Source: DATFYM01 sp035315065 (GTDB lineage Bacteria; Acidobacteriota; Terriglobia; UBA7540). From it: DNA of 43,863 bases. The DNA is taken from contig DATFYM010000204.1 in NCBI GenBank assembly GCA_035315065.1, positions 1 through 43,863 of the forward strand, read 5' to 3'. Made by a program: the position numbers and the translations under genes. Of this stretch, positions 1-8,701 are shown one piece after another (positions within the stretch are counted from its first letter, which is position 1; the number at the start of each line of letters is the position of its first letter). The notes beneath the pieces were generated by a model. The model made no database searches, was not told the origin of the DNA, and saw only the letters and a list, made by a program, of their open reading frames with translations.

Positions 1-61
1 TTTTATTAAAACGTGTCAAGTCTCGCGGCTCGTGTCAATCTGTAATCGCTGCTCACTTCGT

Positions 62-183
62 AATCGCAAAAGAGCTTCCAACCCAGAGGCACAGAGAAGA
101 ATGGGAAGCATTGGGAAACAAGAGACATCTTTAGATCCCCCACGGTCCCCTCTCTGAGTTCGGGCCTCCGTGGTAATTTTTCC
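62..183. repeat. Diverged copy of a dispersed palindromic intergenic repeat
   Basis: This stretch aligns by eye over about 120 bases with 33640-33771. Both have the order GAGCTTCCA, AGAGGCRCAGAGA, AATGGGA, GGAAACAA, GCATCTT or ACATCTT, CCTCTCTG and a final CTCCGYG block. The two ends are partly complementary (AGAGGCACAGAG against CTCTCTG and CCTCCGTGG), so it could fold into a long hairpin. The second copy is cleaner and shows octamer words. No gene is visible in bases 1-190. Confidence 0.6.
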
Positions 184-190
184 TGCCTTC

Positions 191-791
191 AGCCGACCCT
201 TTGGGGGTCCGTTGGGAGCCGGGGAAAGTTCTGAAGCCAACCTATTGATTCGACGATGGTTAATCGCCAATTTGCCCAGTCGAAGGAGCCGTAGCATGGT
301 GAATTTAAAGGACTTACGAACAACTGTTGCCGGCGAGTGTCGGACCGCCTTTTCGGTTTTGTCGGGCGACAGAAACGCGGCGAGGACAATATATTGATTC
401 AACGATGGTTGTTGGCAAATCTACCGGGAAGAAGTGGCGAAGGCGTGCTCAATCTAAAGGACTTACTAGCTGTATCTCCGCCGAGCGGTGCGAGACCTTT
501 TCGGTCTTGCGGGGCCACTGAAACGTGGCGCGGCCTATCTGTTGGTTCGAGAAGGGTTGGCGGCGAAGTTTCGGAGGAGAACGGGCGAAGCTCTGCTCAA
601 TCTAAAGGACTTGCTAGCCGTTTTTCGGCCGAACTGTCGGGCGACCTTTAGGGGTTTTGTCGTGCTACTGAGACGTGGTGAGGCCGATCTGTTGATTCCG
701 CGAGGGTTGTTGGCCAAATCGCTGAGGAGAACGGGCGAAGCGCTGCTCAATCTAAAAGACTTGCTAACGGTTTCTCCGCCGAGCCTGAAGC
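191..791. repeat. Degenerate tandem repeat, about 149-bp unit, four copies plus a partial one
   Basis: Unit starts are recognisable at 245 (TTGATTCGACGATGG), 394 (TTGATTCAACGATGG), 542 (TTGGTTCGAGAAGGG) and 692 (TTGATTCCGCGAGGG), giving periods of 149, 148 and 150. Each unit contains the core GAGAACGGGCGAAG..CTCAATCTAAAGGACTTGCTA and, later, a CCTTTTCGGTTTTG-like block. A half unit precedes position 245. Periods that are not multiples of three move the open frame between copies 1 and 2. Copies 3 and 4 share a frame and read as LLxxRxLLAK..RRTGEALLNLKDLL. I treat it as non-coding repeat DNA, but a decayed repeat protein is possible. Confidence 0.75.
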
Positions 792-858
792 GCTTGTTTG
801 AGAACGAGCGCCTTTTGAGCCCTCTTTTTTGTACAGAATCGCACCAAATTCCGCCACT

Positions 859-900
859 TTCTGCCAAAACATGGCAGAATATGGCAGAATATGGCAGAAA
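859..900. promoter_or_regulatory. TGGCAGAA inverted and direct repeats upstream of the hexosaminidase
   Basis: TTCTGCCA (859-866) and TGGCAGAA (872-879) form a perfect 8-bp inverted repeat with a 5-base loop. The right half continues as three exact-register 10-bp direct repeats, ATGGCAGAAT, ATGGCAGAAT and ATGGCAGAAA (871-900). Ten-base spacing puts every copy on the same face of the helix, as in a cooperative operator. It lies about 210 bases before the hexosaminidase start. Binding by a regulator is inferred only from the layout. Confidence 0.4.
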
Positions 901-1110
901 TCGGAGTTTTCCGAGGCTCGATTTCGGCTAGAACGGACTAATCGGGGGCGTTTTGGTGGCAGGCCCAATGGGCGTGAAATCGATTCCAACTCGAAATCTG
1001 CGGGTTGTCTTTTGTAAAGGTGGCTAACGAACTGTAATTGGCATCTGGAGTAGAATGGGGTGGAGGCGCTCGGCAAGACGAGTAAGGCCGGCGGCCTCCT
1101 GAGGTTGAGA

Positions 1111-3139
1111 ATGACACTGACCAGAGGTATCTCGAGAGTGGCGCTTGTTTCACTAGGGCTTTTTGTGGGTAGTGTAGCGACGTTCTGCGGGCAGCAAAGC
1201 ACCTTGAATTTGATGCCGGAACCGGCGCAGATCACGCTCGGACAGGGCCGGCTGGCCATTGACGGTACATTTCGCGTGGGCTTGGCTGGCTACGAGGAAC
1301 CGAGATTGCAATCGGCGGCGCAGCGCCTGATCAGCCATCTCGCCAGGAACACCGGAATCCCGCTCAGCGACGGACTCGTGTCGGATGCTTCCCAGTCGAC
1401 GCTGCTGATCGAATGCGATCATCCGAGGCCGTGCAGTCTTTCAAGGAAGATGAGTCCTACACCCTGGAAGTGAGCCCCAAGCAGGCTCGCCTCAAATCGC
1501 CGACGCCGGTCGGGGCGCTGCGAGGGATGGAGACATTTCTGCAACTGGTCGATCTAGACGCTACAGGCTTTGGCGCGCCGGCAGTGGAGATTCACGACCA
1601 GCCGCGTTTTCCCTGGCGCGGCCTGAGTTGGGACGTCAGCCGCCATTGGATGCCGATCGAAGTAGTGAAACGAAACTTGGACGGCATGGCCGCGGTGAAG
1701 TTAAACGTCTTCCACTGGCACTTGTCTGACGACCAGGGATTTCGTGTCGAAAGCAAGACGTTTCCCAAGCTGCACGAAATGGGATCGGACGGGCACTACT
1801 ACACGCAGGAGCAAGTGAAGGAGGTCATCGCCTACGCGCGCGACCGTGGCATTCGCGTGGTGCCGGAATTTGATATGCCCGGCCACAGTACGGCGTGGTT
1901 CGTGGGGTATCCGGAGCTGGCGAGCGGGCCGGGGCCGTACCAGATCGAGCGACGGTGGGGCGTTCTTAATCCGGCCATGGACCCCACCCGCGACGAGGTC
2001 TACCAGTTTCTCGACGCCTTCGTTGGGGAAACGGCCGCCTTGTTTCCGGATGAATACTTTCACATCGGCGGCGACGAGGTGAATGGCAAGCAGTGGAAGA
2101 GCGATCCGCGTATCCAGGCCTTTATGCAGCAGCACGCGATGCGGTCCACCGCCGATTTGCAGACCTACTTCAGCGAACGATTGGTGGAGATTGTCGAGCG
2201 GCACGGCAAGAAGCCGATTGGGTGGGACGAGGTTCTGCACCCGGGGCTGCCCAAGAACGTAGTGGTGCAGTCCTGGCGCGGCCAGCGGTCGCTCGCCACC
2301 GCCGCCCAACAGGGCTACATGGGTGTCCTTTCGGCGGGCTACTATCTGGACCTCATCGAACCCGCCTCGCGGCATTACCGGGCTGATCCGCTCGAAGGCG
2401 CCACCGCCGGCCTGACGGCGGAAGAGCGGGTGCGCATTCTGGGCGGCGAAGCGTGCATGTGGGAGGAGTTTGCCAGTTCCGCCACTGTCGACTCACGGCT
2501 CTGGCCGCGGTTGGCCGCCATCGCCGAAAGGCTGTGGTCGCCGCAGTCCGTGAAGGATGTCGACTCAATGTACCGGCGGCTCGCGGTGGTGAGCCGCGAA
2601 CTGAGCTTCTGGGCCTGACGCACGAGTCGAATCGTCGCTTGATGCTCGAGCGCCTCGCCCAGATGAGCTCTGCCGACAGCCTGGAATCGGTCGACGGCAT
2701 CCTGGAACCGGTCAAGGGGTACACCCGGGACGAAACTTCTCCCGGGTCTACCAGTTTTACGCCGCTGAATCGCCTGGTGGATGCCACGCCGCCGGAGAGC
2801 GATGCGGCTCGCGAGTTTGCTGTCTTGGCGGCGAACTGGAAAACGAACCAAGTCGAGATGCGAAGGCGGCTGACGCGGTGGCACGACGATGCGGTAAATC
2901 TAATCCCAGCGATGAAGCAGAATGCCTTGCTTCAGGAGGATGTACCTTTGGCCGAGGATGCCTCGGCAGTGGCAGCGGCCGGCCTTCAGGCGCTCGATTA
3001 CCTCAAGACGGGCCAGCCCGCGCCAGCATCGTGGGTGGCGCAACAACTGGACATGCTCGCCCGCGCCGCCAAGCCCCGCGCCGAATTGCTCATCGTGATT
3101 GTCCCGTCGGTCAAGGCACTGGTCGAGGCGGCGAAATAG
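1111..3139 (+). pseudogene. Beta-N-acetylhexosaminidase (GH20), interrupted by two frameshifts
   Basis: GH20 enzymes remove terminal N-acetylglucosamine or N-acetylgalactosamine from chitin-type or glycan chains. The ATG at 1111 begins a clear signal peptide (VALVSLGLFVGSVATF), so the product would be exported. The N-terminal GH20b-like domain lies in one frame up to about 1420. The catalytic barrel follows in another frame to 2618 and has the diagnostic HIGGDE (catalytic Asp-Glu pair), VPEFDMPGHS and WRGLSWDVSRHW. The C-terminal region (LGLTHESNRRLMLERL onward) is in a third frame, ending at 3139. Both breaks, near 1420 and 2607, fit loss of one base; at 2607 restoring a G would give RELELLGLTH. 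Reading across the breaks gives about 675 residues, normal for the family. It is either a recent pseudogene or a sequencing error. Family assignment is firm; functionality is not. Confidence 0.88.
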
Positions 3140-3157
3140 TGTGGGGATAAACACGCG

Positions 3158-3204
3158 CAGTGGCTGGGCCAGTGGCTAGTGGCGAGTGGTTAGTGACTAG
3201 CGGC
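3158..3204. repeat. Heptamer array, word CAGTGGC / TAGTGAC
   Basis: One unit CAGTGGC (3158-3164), a 5-base slip, then five consecutive 7-base units from 3170: CAGTGGC, TAGTGGC, GAGTGGT, TAGTGAC, TAGCGGC. It begins about 20 bases after the hexosaminidase stop codon. Variation is confined to a few positions of the word. Confidence 0.75.
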
Positions 3205-3304
3205 TGGAAAGACCAAGCCCGCGTGACGCAGCAAAATTGCGATGTGAGTGTGCCGGGCGTTCACAGTAAGGGTGGACGGCGGCTCACGCTTCGGACCTAC
3301 TTTG

Positions 3305-3742
3305 ATGATGGCAGGCGAGTTTGAAACCGACTGGATCTCGACCACCCTGCGCGTCCGTTACGCCGAGACGGACCAGATGGGCATCGTGTATTACGCCAAC
3401 TATTTTGTGTGGTTCGAGATCGGACGCACCGATCTCTGCCGCCAGCTTGGTTTCACCTACGAGGAGATGGAGCGTGAGGAGGGACTCTACCTGATGGTGG
3501 CGGAGACTCGCTGCCGTTACAAGGCTCCGGCGCACTACGACGAGGAGATTGCGGTGCGCACCAGGCTGCGCTCCGTCCGCAAGCGCGTGCTGGTGTTTGC
3601 TTACGAAGTCTACCGGGCCCTCGATCCCATGCTGCTGGCGGAGGGCGAAACCCTACACGTGATCACCGATCGCGACGGCCGGCCGCGCGCCCTGCCGGAG
3701 AAGTATCGCGAATTGTTCAAGGCGCACGCCAAGAAAGGGTAA
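3305..3742 (+). CDS. Acyl-CoA thioesterase, YbgC / 4-hydroxybenzoyl-CoA thioesterase family
   Basis: This is a single hotdog-fold cytoplasmic thioesterase of about 145 residues, the usual family length. The signature is intact: RVRYAETDQMGIVYYANY contains the Asp (in TDQMG) that serves as the active-site residue in this family, followed by WFEIGRTDLCR. YbgC-type enzymes hydrolyse acyl-CoA thioesters and are often linked to the Tol-Pal envelope system; no tol genes are seen here. ATG codons at 3305 and 3308 are the likely starts. An upstream GTG at 3248 would add residues the family lacks. The stop codon lies inside the first GGGTAAA word of the adjoining array, so the C-terminus ends as AKKG. 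The substrate cannot be read from the sequence. Confidence 0.88.
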   Translation: MMAGEFETDWISTTLRVRYAETDQMGIVYYANYFVWFEIGRTDLCRQLGFTYEEMEREEGLYLMVAETRCRYKAPAHYDEEIAVRTRLRSVRKRVLVFAYEVYRALDPMLLAEGETLHVITDRDGRPRALPEKYRELFKAHAKKG

Positions 3743-3764
3743 AGGGTAAAGGGTAAAGGGTAAA
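3737..3764. repeat. Heptamer array, four exact GGGTAAA units
   Basis: Four perfect consecutive GGGTAAA words (3737, 3744, 3751, 3758). The TAA stop of the thioesterase is formed by the first word. The reverse complement of the same word recurs at 4284-4304, so the two arrays form an inverted pair about 520 bases apart. Confidence 0.9.
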
Positions 3765-3812
3765 CGAAGACAAGATCTCTCGATGAAGATGCGGAGGCGC
3801 GAAGTCGGCCGA

Positions 3813-4245
3813 ATGGCTGCCTTCGGGTTCAAGCAAGTGGGAAATGAGGAACGGAAAGCATCTCGGCCCGAGGACCACAGGCCGCCCGACATTCGCAAAC
3901 GAGCTTTTCGGTATTCGTTGCGTGCTATCAGGTTGTAGCGCTTTCTTCAGGAAGGAAACGATGGAGCTGGCTGGGTTCTAGGGCAAGCAATACCTCAGAG
4001 CTTCAACCTCTATCGGAGCGAATATGGAAGAGGCTCAGTCTGCAGAAACGAGAGCGGACTTCATCCACAAGTATGGAATCGCTCAGAAGGAGGCGAAGGA
4101 GAGCCTGTATTGATTGCGTCTGATGGCGGAGTCTGGCACCGTCAGCATCCAACGCCTGAAGCCTCTAATGAAAGAGACGGAAGAAATATACGCCGTGATA
4201 ACGGCAATCATTGTAAAGGGCAAGCAAAGTATGAAAACCCGGTAG
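3813..4245 (+). pseudogene. Four-helix-bundle protein (23S rRNA intervening-sequence protein family), decayed
   Basis: Reading across lesions gives a near full-length family member of about 144 codons. The frame from ATG 3813 reads RPPDIRKRAFRYSLRAIRL, then a TAG at 3936 (Tyr is likely ancestral), then RFLQEGNDGAGWVLG. One extra base near 3981 shifts the frame to KQYLRASTSIGANMEEAQSA, DFIHKYGIAQKEAKESLY, a TGA at 4111 exactly where the family has Trp (TGG), then LRLMAESGT..RLKPL and a stop at 4243. The RASTSIGAN and IAQKEAKESLYWLR motifs are diagnostic. Three independent lesions make this a true pseudogene rather than a read error. Relatives are small helical proteins encoded in 23S intervening sequences, or as the Avd accessory protein of diversity-generating retroelements. 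It sits entirely between the inverted GGGTAAA and TTTACCC arrays. Confidence 0.87.
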
Positions 4246-4283
4246 CTGGGGCGGAGAATGAGTTAGTTCGGTCTTGGTCTTCG

Positions 4284-4304
4284 TTTACCCTTTACCCTTC
4301 ACCC
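4284..4304. repeat. Heptamer array TTTACCC, TTTACCC, TTCACCC
   Basis: Three consecutive heptamers, the reverse complement of the GGGTAAA array at 3737-3764. It ends 26 bases before the hutH start codon. With its partner it brackets the four-helix-bundle pseudogene. Confidence 0.88.
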
Positions 4305-4330
4305 TTTTGTCGCCGCCTTTGGACACTTTG

Positions 4331-5845
4331 ATGTCAGAAACGCTGTTGCTCACGGGACACGACCTCACGCTGGAGGATTTCTTCGACGTTGTGCTTCGAA
4401 AGCGGCCCGTCGGACTGCAAGCCGATGCACTCAGCGCCATGAATCGCTCGCGCAAGGTGGTGGAATCGATCATCCAGGAGAGGCGGGTTGTGTACGGTGT
4501 GACGACGGGCGTGGGCAGCCTTTCGACCGAACACATTGAGCCCGACAAAGCGCGGGAACTCCAGATCAACGTGGTGCGCAGCCACGCCTGCGGAGTGGGC
4601 GAGCCGCTGACCGATGCCGAGACCCGTGGATTACTTCTGCTGCGCGCCAACGGGCTGGCGCGAGGTCTTTCCGGCGTCCGTCCTTCCATCGCCCAATTGC
4701 TTTGCGATTTTCTGAATCATGGCATACGTCCTACGATTCCGGCACGGGGATCGGTGGGCGCGAGCGGCGACTTAGCGCCCTTGGCGCACATGGCGCTGGC
4801 CATGGTGGGCGAGGGGGAAGTGGTGTACCGCGGCCGCCGTATGCGCGGCGAGAGAGCGATCCTCGACGCCGGCCTGGAGCCCATCACCCTTGAGGCTAAG
4901 GAAGGACTATCGCTGCTCAACGGCACGCAAGCGATGCTGGCGGTGGGACTGTTGGCTTTGCGCCACGCGGAGATCCTGGTTGACACGGCCGACATTGCCG
5001 GGTCGCTTTCGCTCGACTCCCTCCGGGGCTCCCCCGTAGCTTTCGATGAGCGGTTGCAGCAGGCACGGCCGCACCCCGGACAACTGATTACGGCACGCAA
5101 CCTCTCCCGGCTCAATCAAGGCAGCAGAATTCGGGAATCGCACCTCAATTGCCCGCGCGTCCAGGACGCTTACAGCTTGCGCTGCATGCCCCAGGTTCAC
5201 GGCGCCGTGCGCGACTCCCTGGCCCACGCGCGTCACGTATTGGAGATCGAGATGAACAGCGTGACGGACAACCCGCTGGTGTTCGCCGATGAGAGCGAGG
5301 TGCTTTCGGGAGGCAATTTCCACGGGCAGCCGTTGGCAACGGCGCTTGATTTGATGGCCATGGCGCTGGCCCAACTGGGGGGGATCTCGGAGCGGCGCAT
5401 CGACCGTATGGTGAACCCGCTGACGTCGGACCTGCCGCCGTTCCTCGCCACCGAGCCTGGTGTCGAGTCCGGATTCATGCTGGCGCAGGTCACGGCCGCG
5501 GCCCTCGCTTCCGAAAACAAGATTTACGCTCACCCCGCCTCTATCGATTCCATCCCGACTTCGGGCAACAAAGAAGACTTTGTCAGCATGGGCATGACCG
5601 CGGCGCTGAAGCTGCGGCCGCTGCTCACCAACCTGGGCCGCATTCTGAGCATTGAGCTGCTGGCTGCATGCCGTGCGCTCGACCTGTTGGCCCCACTGCG
5701 CAGCGGGGACCTCGCCGAAAAGGCGCGCGCGTTGGTCCGCTCCGTTTCTAATTCCATCGAGCGCGATCGCCCGTTAGCGCCGGATATTCGGCGCGTTGCG
5801 GAGTTGATCGAGGACGGCGAATTCGCAAGGATCATTCGCCAGTAG
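4331..5845 (+). CDS. hutH: Histidine ammonia-lyase
   Basis: HutH removes ammonia from L-histidine to give trans-urocanate, the first step of histidine catabolism, in the cytoplasm. The 504-residue product is the normal length. The Ala-Ser-Gly triad that cyclises into the MIO electrophile is at residues 144-146 in GSVGASGDLAPLAH. Other hallmarks are GVTTGVGSLS, SHACGVGEPL, EGLSLLNGTQ, MNSVTDNPL, GGNFHGQP and the C-terminal PTSGNKEDFVSMG. The start at 4331 was chosen because the upstream extension reads through the heptamer array. No hutU, hutI or hutG is nearby, so it is an orphan member of the pathway here. Related aromatic amino acid ammonia-lyases or mutases are the alternative, but the overall motif set favours HAL. 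Confidence 0.93.
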   Translation: MSETLLLTGHDLTLEDFFDVVLRKRPVGLQADALSAMNRSRKVVESIIQERRVVYGVTTGVGSLSTEHIEPDKARELQINVVRSHACGVGEPLTDAETRGLLLLRANGLARGLSGVRPSIAQLLCDFLNHGIRPTIPARGSVGASGDLAPLAHMALAMVGEGEVVYRGRRMRGERAILDAGLEPITLEAKEGLSLLNGTQAMLAVGLLALRHAEILVDTADIAGSLSLDSLRGSPVAFDERLQQARPHPGQLITARNLSRLNQGSRIRESHLNCPRVQDAYSLRCMPQVHGAVRDSLAHARHVLEIEMNSVTDNPLVFADESEVLSGGNFHGQPLATALDLMAMALAQLGGISERRIDRMVNPLTSDLPPFLATEPGVESGFMLAQVTAAALASENKIYAHPASIDSIPTSGNKEDFVSMGMTAALKLRPLLTNLGRILSIELLAACRALDLLAPLRSGDLAEKARALVRSVSNSIERDRPLAPDIRRVAELIEDGEFARIIRQ

Positions 5846-5872
5846 ACGAAAGGACCACGGACAACTCGCCTC

Positions 5873-6640
5873 ATGCCACAAATCTCCGCCACAGTGATCA
5901 CCCATAACGAAGCGAAGAACATCGAGCGCGCCATCCACTCGCTCCGCGCTGCGGACGAGATCGTGGTGGTGGATGCCAATTCGACGGACGGAACGCGAGA
6001 GTTGGCGAGCGAGCTGGGCGCCCGGGTGGTCGTTCATCCATGGGCGGGCTTCGCCGCACAGAAGAACTTCGCCTCGGACCAAGCCAGGCACGACTGGATC
6101 TTGAGTCTCGACGCGGACGAGGAATTGAACGCCGACGCCCGCCACTCGATCGGCGAATGGAAGTCGTCCGCGCCGGCCGCGGCAGGCTACCGCTTCGCCC
6201 GTCGCGCCCTCTACCTCGGACGCTGGATTCTCCATTCCGGCTGGTACCCCGACTACAAGGTTCGCCTCTTCAATCGCCGGCGAGCGCAGTGGAAAGGCGC
6301 GTACGTCCACGAATCGGTGGTGGTGGATGGTCCAGTCGAAACACTACCGGGAGAGATCCTGCACTACACTTGCGATTCGCCCGACGAGCATCGCCAGCGC
6401 ATCGAGTTCTACACGGACCTGGCGGCACGGGAAATGCTCGATCGTGGCGAGCGCGCCGGCCTGTTGCGGCGGTTTCTGGCCCCGCCGTGGGTATTTGCCA
6501 ACGCCTTCTTCCTGCGGCTCGGGCTGCTGGACGGCCATCAGGGTTTTCTGATCGCCTGGATGGCGGCGCGCTACGTCCGCCGGAAATATGCCAAGGCGGC
6601 CCGGCTGCGACGTGACGCCGATCTTGGAGTCGAGCATTGA
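5873..6640 (+). CDS. Glycosyltransferase family 2 (WaaE/KdtX-like)
   Basis: This 255-residue cytoplasmic or membrane-peripheral GT-A enzyme opens with the family 2 pattern ATVITHNEAKNIERAI and EIVVVDANSTDGT. The metal-binding DxD is in LSLDADEEL (around residue 83). The arrangement, with GWYPDYKVRLFNR and HESVVV, resembles the lipopolysaccharide core glycosyltransferases of the WaaE/KdtX type. The stop codon overlaps the next gene's start by one base (TGATG), so the two are translationally coupled. Together they suggest cell-surface glycan or LPS-core assembly. The exact sugar and acceptor are not visible. Confidence 0.87.
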   Translation: MPQISATVITHNEAKNIERAIHSLRAADEIVVVDANSTDGTRELASELGARVVVHPWAGFAAQKNFASDQARHDWILSLDADEELNADARHSIGEWKSSAPAAAGYRFARRALYLGRWILHSGWYPDYKVRLFNRRRAQWKGAYVHESVVVDGPVETLPGEILHYTCDSPDEHRQRIEFYTDLAAREMLDRGERAGLLRRFLAPPWVFANAFFLRLGLLDGHQGFLIAWMAARYVRRKYAKAARLRRDADLGVEH

Positions 6641-7725
6641 TGAGAATCCTTCATGTCGATACGGGCTCCGGACTGCGCGGCGGGCAGCAGCAAATCCTGC
6701 TCCTGGTGCGTGGGCTGGCGCGACGCGGCCACCAGCAAGTGATCGCGTGCCCGGAGGGCGGTGCGCTCGAAGCGCGCGCCAAGCAAGAAGGATTTCGCGT
6801 CTTCAGTCTGCCGGAGCACGATCCGGGCCGCGCCCATGGGATCGTTCAGCTCCGTCAGTTCCTGCTTGGGGCGCCGGTCGATATCCTGCATGCACACGAT
6901 GGCCACGGCCAGACCGTGGCGTGGTTGGCGTCGGTGGGCTTGGACGTACGCCGCGTCGCCAGCCGTCGGGTGACCTTTGTGCCTCGCCAGCGGTGGACCC
7001 ATCGACTCAAGTACAGCCACACCTGCGACGCCGTGATTGCCATCTCCGGCTGCGTGCGTCGGCTCCTGCTCGAAGCCGGAGTACCCGACGCGAACATTGC
7101 GGTCATCCCGGATGGAATCGAGATCCCCGAAGTGCAGGCGGAAAACGGGGTCCGTACCTGCGTCCGAGCACGCTGGGGTTTCGGCGCCGATGAGTTTGTA
7201 GTGGGACACTTAGGAGGGTCGTCTTACGAGAAGGGGCAGTCCGTCGCCATTGAGGCGGCGCAGATCCTGGCAGGGAGGTGTCCCAAGGCGCGACTGGTGC
7301 TGGCCGGCGTCGATCCGCCACCGCCGGCAGAGGCCGTTCCTCCGAACGTGCGTCGGCTGGGCTATCGAGAGGACATTGGGGAGTTCTTTGCCGGACTCGA
7401 CCTCTACATGATGCCCTCCCGTGCTGAGGGGCTGGGCTCGTCCGCGCTCCTGGCCATGGCGCACGGGTTGGCGGTCGTCGCCACCAGGGTGGGAGGGCTT
7501 CCGGAGATTGTCGCCGAGGGAAGGACCGGTTGGCTGATCTCCCCCGACTCTCCGCTGTCGCTGGCCGAGGCCATAACGGACGCCGCCTCAGATGCCACGT
7601 TGCTCGCTGAGTTCGGTCGCCAGGCTCGAGAACGCGCGCGCCAGTTTTCCAGTGATATCATGATTGATAGGACGGTCGGTTTATATCAACGCTTGCTCGG
7701 AGAAGGCCAGCGATCATCGCCCTGA
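6640..7725 (+). CDS. Glycosyltransferase family 4 (GT-B fold)
   Basis: A 361-residue GT-B enzyme. The N-terminal acceptor domain starts MRILHVDTGSGLRGGQQQ, with the glycine-rich loop typical of the family. The C-terminal nucleotide-sugar domain has VGHLGGSSYEKGQ and SRAEGLGSSALLAMAHG, followed by TRVGGLPEIV. In the usual EX7E donor-binding motif the first Glu is present, but the second acidic position appears to be Leu (EGLGSSALL), a small departure worth noting. ATG 6640 overlaps the upstream stop. The TTG at 6637 is less likely. Coupling with the family 2 enzyme implies a shared surface-polysaccharide or LPS pathway. Confidence 0.87.
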   Translation: MRILHVDTGSGLRGGQQQILLLVRGLARRGHQQVIACPEGGALEARAKQEGFRVFSLPEHDPGRAHGIVQLRQFLLGAPVDILHAHDGHGQTVAWLASVGLDVRRVASRRVTFVPRQRWTHRLKYSHTCDAVIAISGCVRRLLLEAGVPDANIAVIPDGIEIPEVQAENGVRTCVRARWGFGADEFVVGHLGGSSYEKGQSVAIEAAQILAGRCPKARLVLAGVDPPPPAEAVPPNVRRLGYREDIGEFFAGLDLYMMPSRAEGLGSSALLAMAHGLAVVATRVGGLPEIVAEGRTGWLISPDSPLSLAEAITDAASDATLLAEFGRQARERARQFSSDIMIDRTVGLYQRLLGEGQRSSP

Positions 7726-7770
7726 AACAACGTCGTCCGGGCCGGCTGACCTGACTGGAGTGTTGCACTC

Positions 7771-8604
7771 ATGCCCTATGCTTTGGCCGCGATCTTCGGC
7801 CTTATTTTCGGCAGTTTCCTCAATGTCTGTATCAGTCGACTGCCGGCCGGTGAGTCGATTGTCCGGCCACGATCCCATTGCCCCCGGTGCGGCCACCCTA
7901 TTCGGTGGTACGACAATGTTCCGGTGCTCAGCTATGCGCTCCTGGGAGGCCGCTGTCGCGATTGCCGCGTTCGGATCTCCGCGCTGTACCCGTTGGTGGA
8001 GATTCTGACGGCCGGCTATCTGGTACTCGACTATGCCGTCAACGGCCTCAGCGTCGAGTTCGTCAAGGCAGCGGTGTTCGGGATGCTGCTGCTGGTCGTC
8101 ATCTTCACGGACCTCCGCGACCGCAGTATTCCCCACGTCGTGACCATTCCCGGAATCGTTCTCGGCTTGCTGCTGAGCCTGGCCTTGCCCGTGGATGCCC
8201 GGCCGATGGACTGGATCCTGCGGCGGTGGGAGATGTCTCCGGCCCCGGGTTTCCTGTCGTTACTCGGGTCCGTCACCGGAGCCCTGGTGGGTGGTGGACT
8301 ATTCTATGCCATCGGCGAGGTGTTCTACCGGGTGGGGGGCCGCAAGAAGGAATACCTGGGATTCGGCGATGTGATGCTGATGTTGATGGTCGGCATCTTC
8401 CTGGGCGCGCCGCTCACCTTGATGACCATGCTTCTCGGCTCGCTCGGCGGAAGCGTCCTGGCGCTGATCGCCATCCGTGCCAAACCGGAGCTCCGCGAAT
8501 ACCAGTGGCCCTACGGCAGCTTCCTGGGCGCGGCCGGACTCTATGTCATCCTGGGTGGAAGAGGCCTTTTCGAAGCGTACCTGCACTGGTCGGGAGTGCG
8601 GTAG
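7771..8604 (+). CDS. pilD: Prepilin peptidase / N-methyltransferase (A24 family)
   Basis: PilD cleaves the leader of type IV pilins and type II secretion pseudopilins and N-methylates the new end, in the inner membrane. At 277 residues it is typical in length. The N-terminal methylase-like domain has FGSFLNVCISRLP and the two-Cys-pair zinc motif CPRCGHPIRW..GGRCRDC. The catalytic aspartates are visible in FTDLRDRSIP and in GFGDVMLM. Several hydrophobic segments alternate with these loops. There are no pilin genes in the window, so it probably serves pilin or secretion loci elsewhere. It lies 45 bases after the glycosyltransferase and may share its transcript. Confidence 0.95.
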   Translation: MPYALAAIFGLIFGSFLNVCISRLPAGESIVRPRSHCPRCGHPIRWYDNVPVLSYALLGGRCRDCRVRISALYPLVEILTAGYLVLDYAVNGLSVEFVKAAVFGMLLLVVIFTDLRDRSIPHVVTIPGIVLGLLLSLALPVDARPMDWILRRWEMSPAPGFLSLLGSVTGALVGGGLFYAIGEVFYRVGGRKKEYLGFGDVMLMLMVGIFLGAPLTLMTMLLGSLGGSVLALIAIRAKPELREYQWPYGSFLGAAGLYVILGGRGLFEAYLHWSGVR

Positions 8605-8665
8605 CCGCCGCCCCAAACTGTGTGGAGGTGGTCTAGGAACGAGCCTTGTAGGCAATTTCGGGCTG

Positions 8666-8699
8666 TGAGTTTTCGAGTTGCCAGTCTCGGTTTTCGACC
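8666..8699. repeat. Weak, decayed heptamer-like array between convergent genes
   Basis: GAGTTTT, CGAGTTG, CCAGTCT, CGGTTTT, CGACCCC can be read in 7-base register just before the 3' end of the receiver-PilZ gene. The words share a (C)AGTTTT theme but are strongly diverged. Confidence 0.35.
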
Positions 8700-8701
8700 C
8701 C

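Noticed and set aside
488..931. Possible 147-codon repeat protein
   Set aside because: Frame is kept only over copies 3 and 4 of the 149-bp repeat; copies 1 and 2 fall out of frame and no ribosome site is seen.
3737..4304. CRISPR array or diversity-generating retroelement
   Set aside because: Units are 7 bases with no spacers, and no reverse transcriptase, template/variable repeat pair or Cas gene is in the window.
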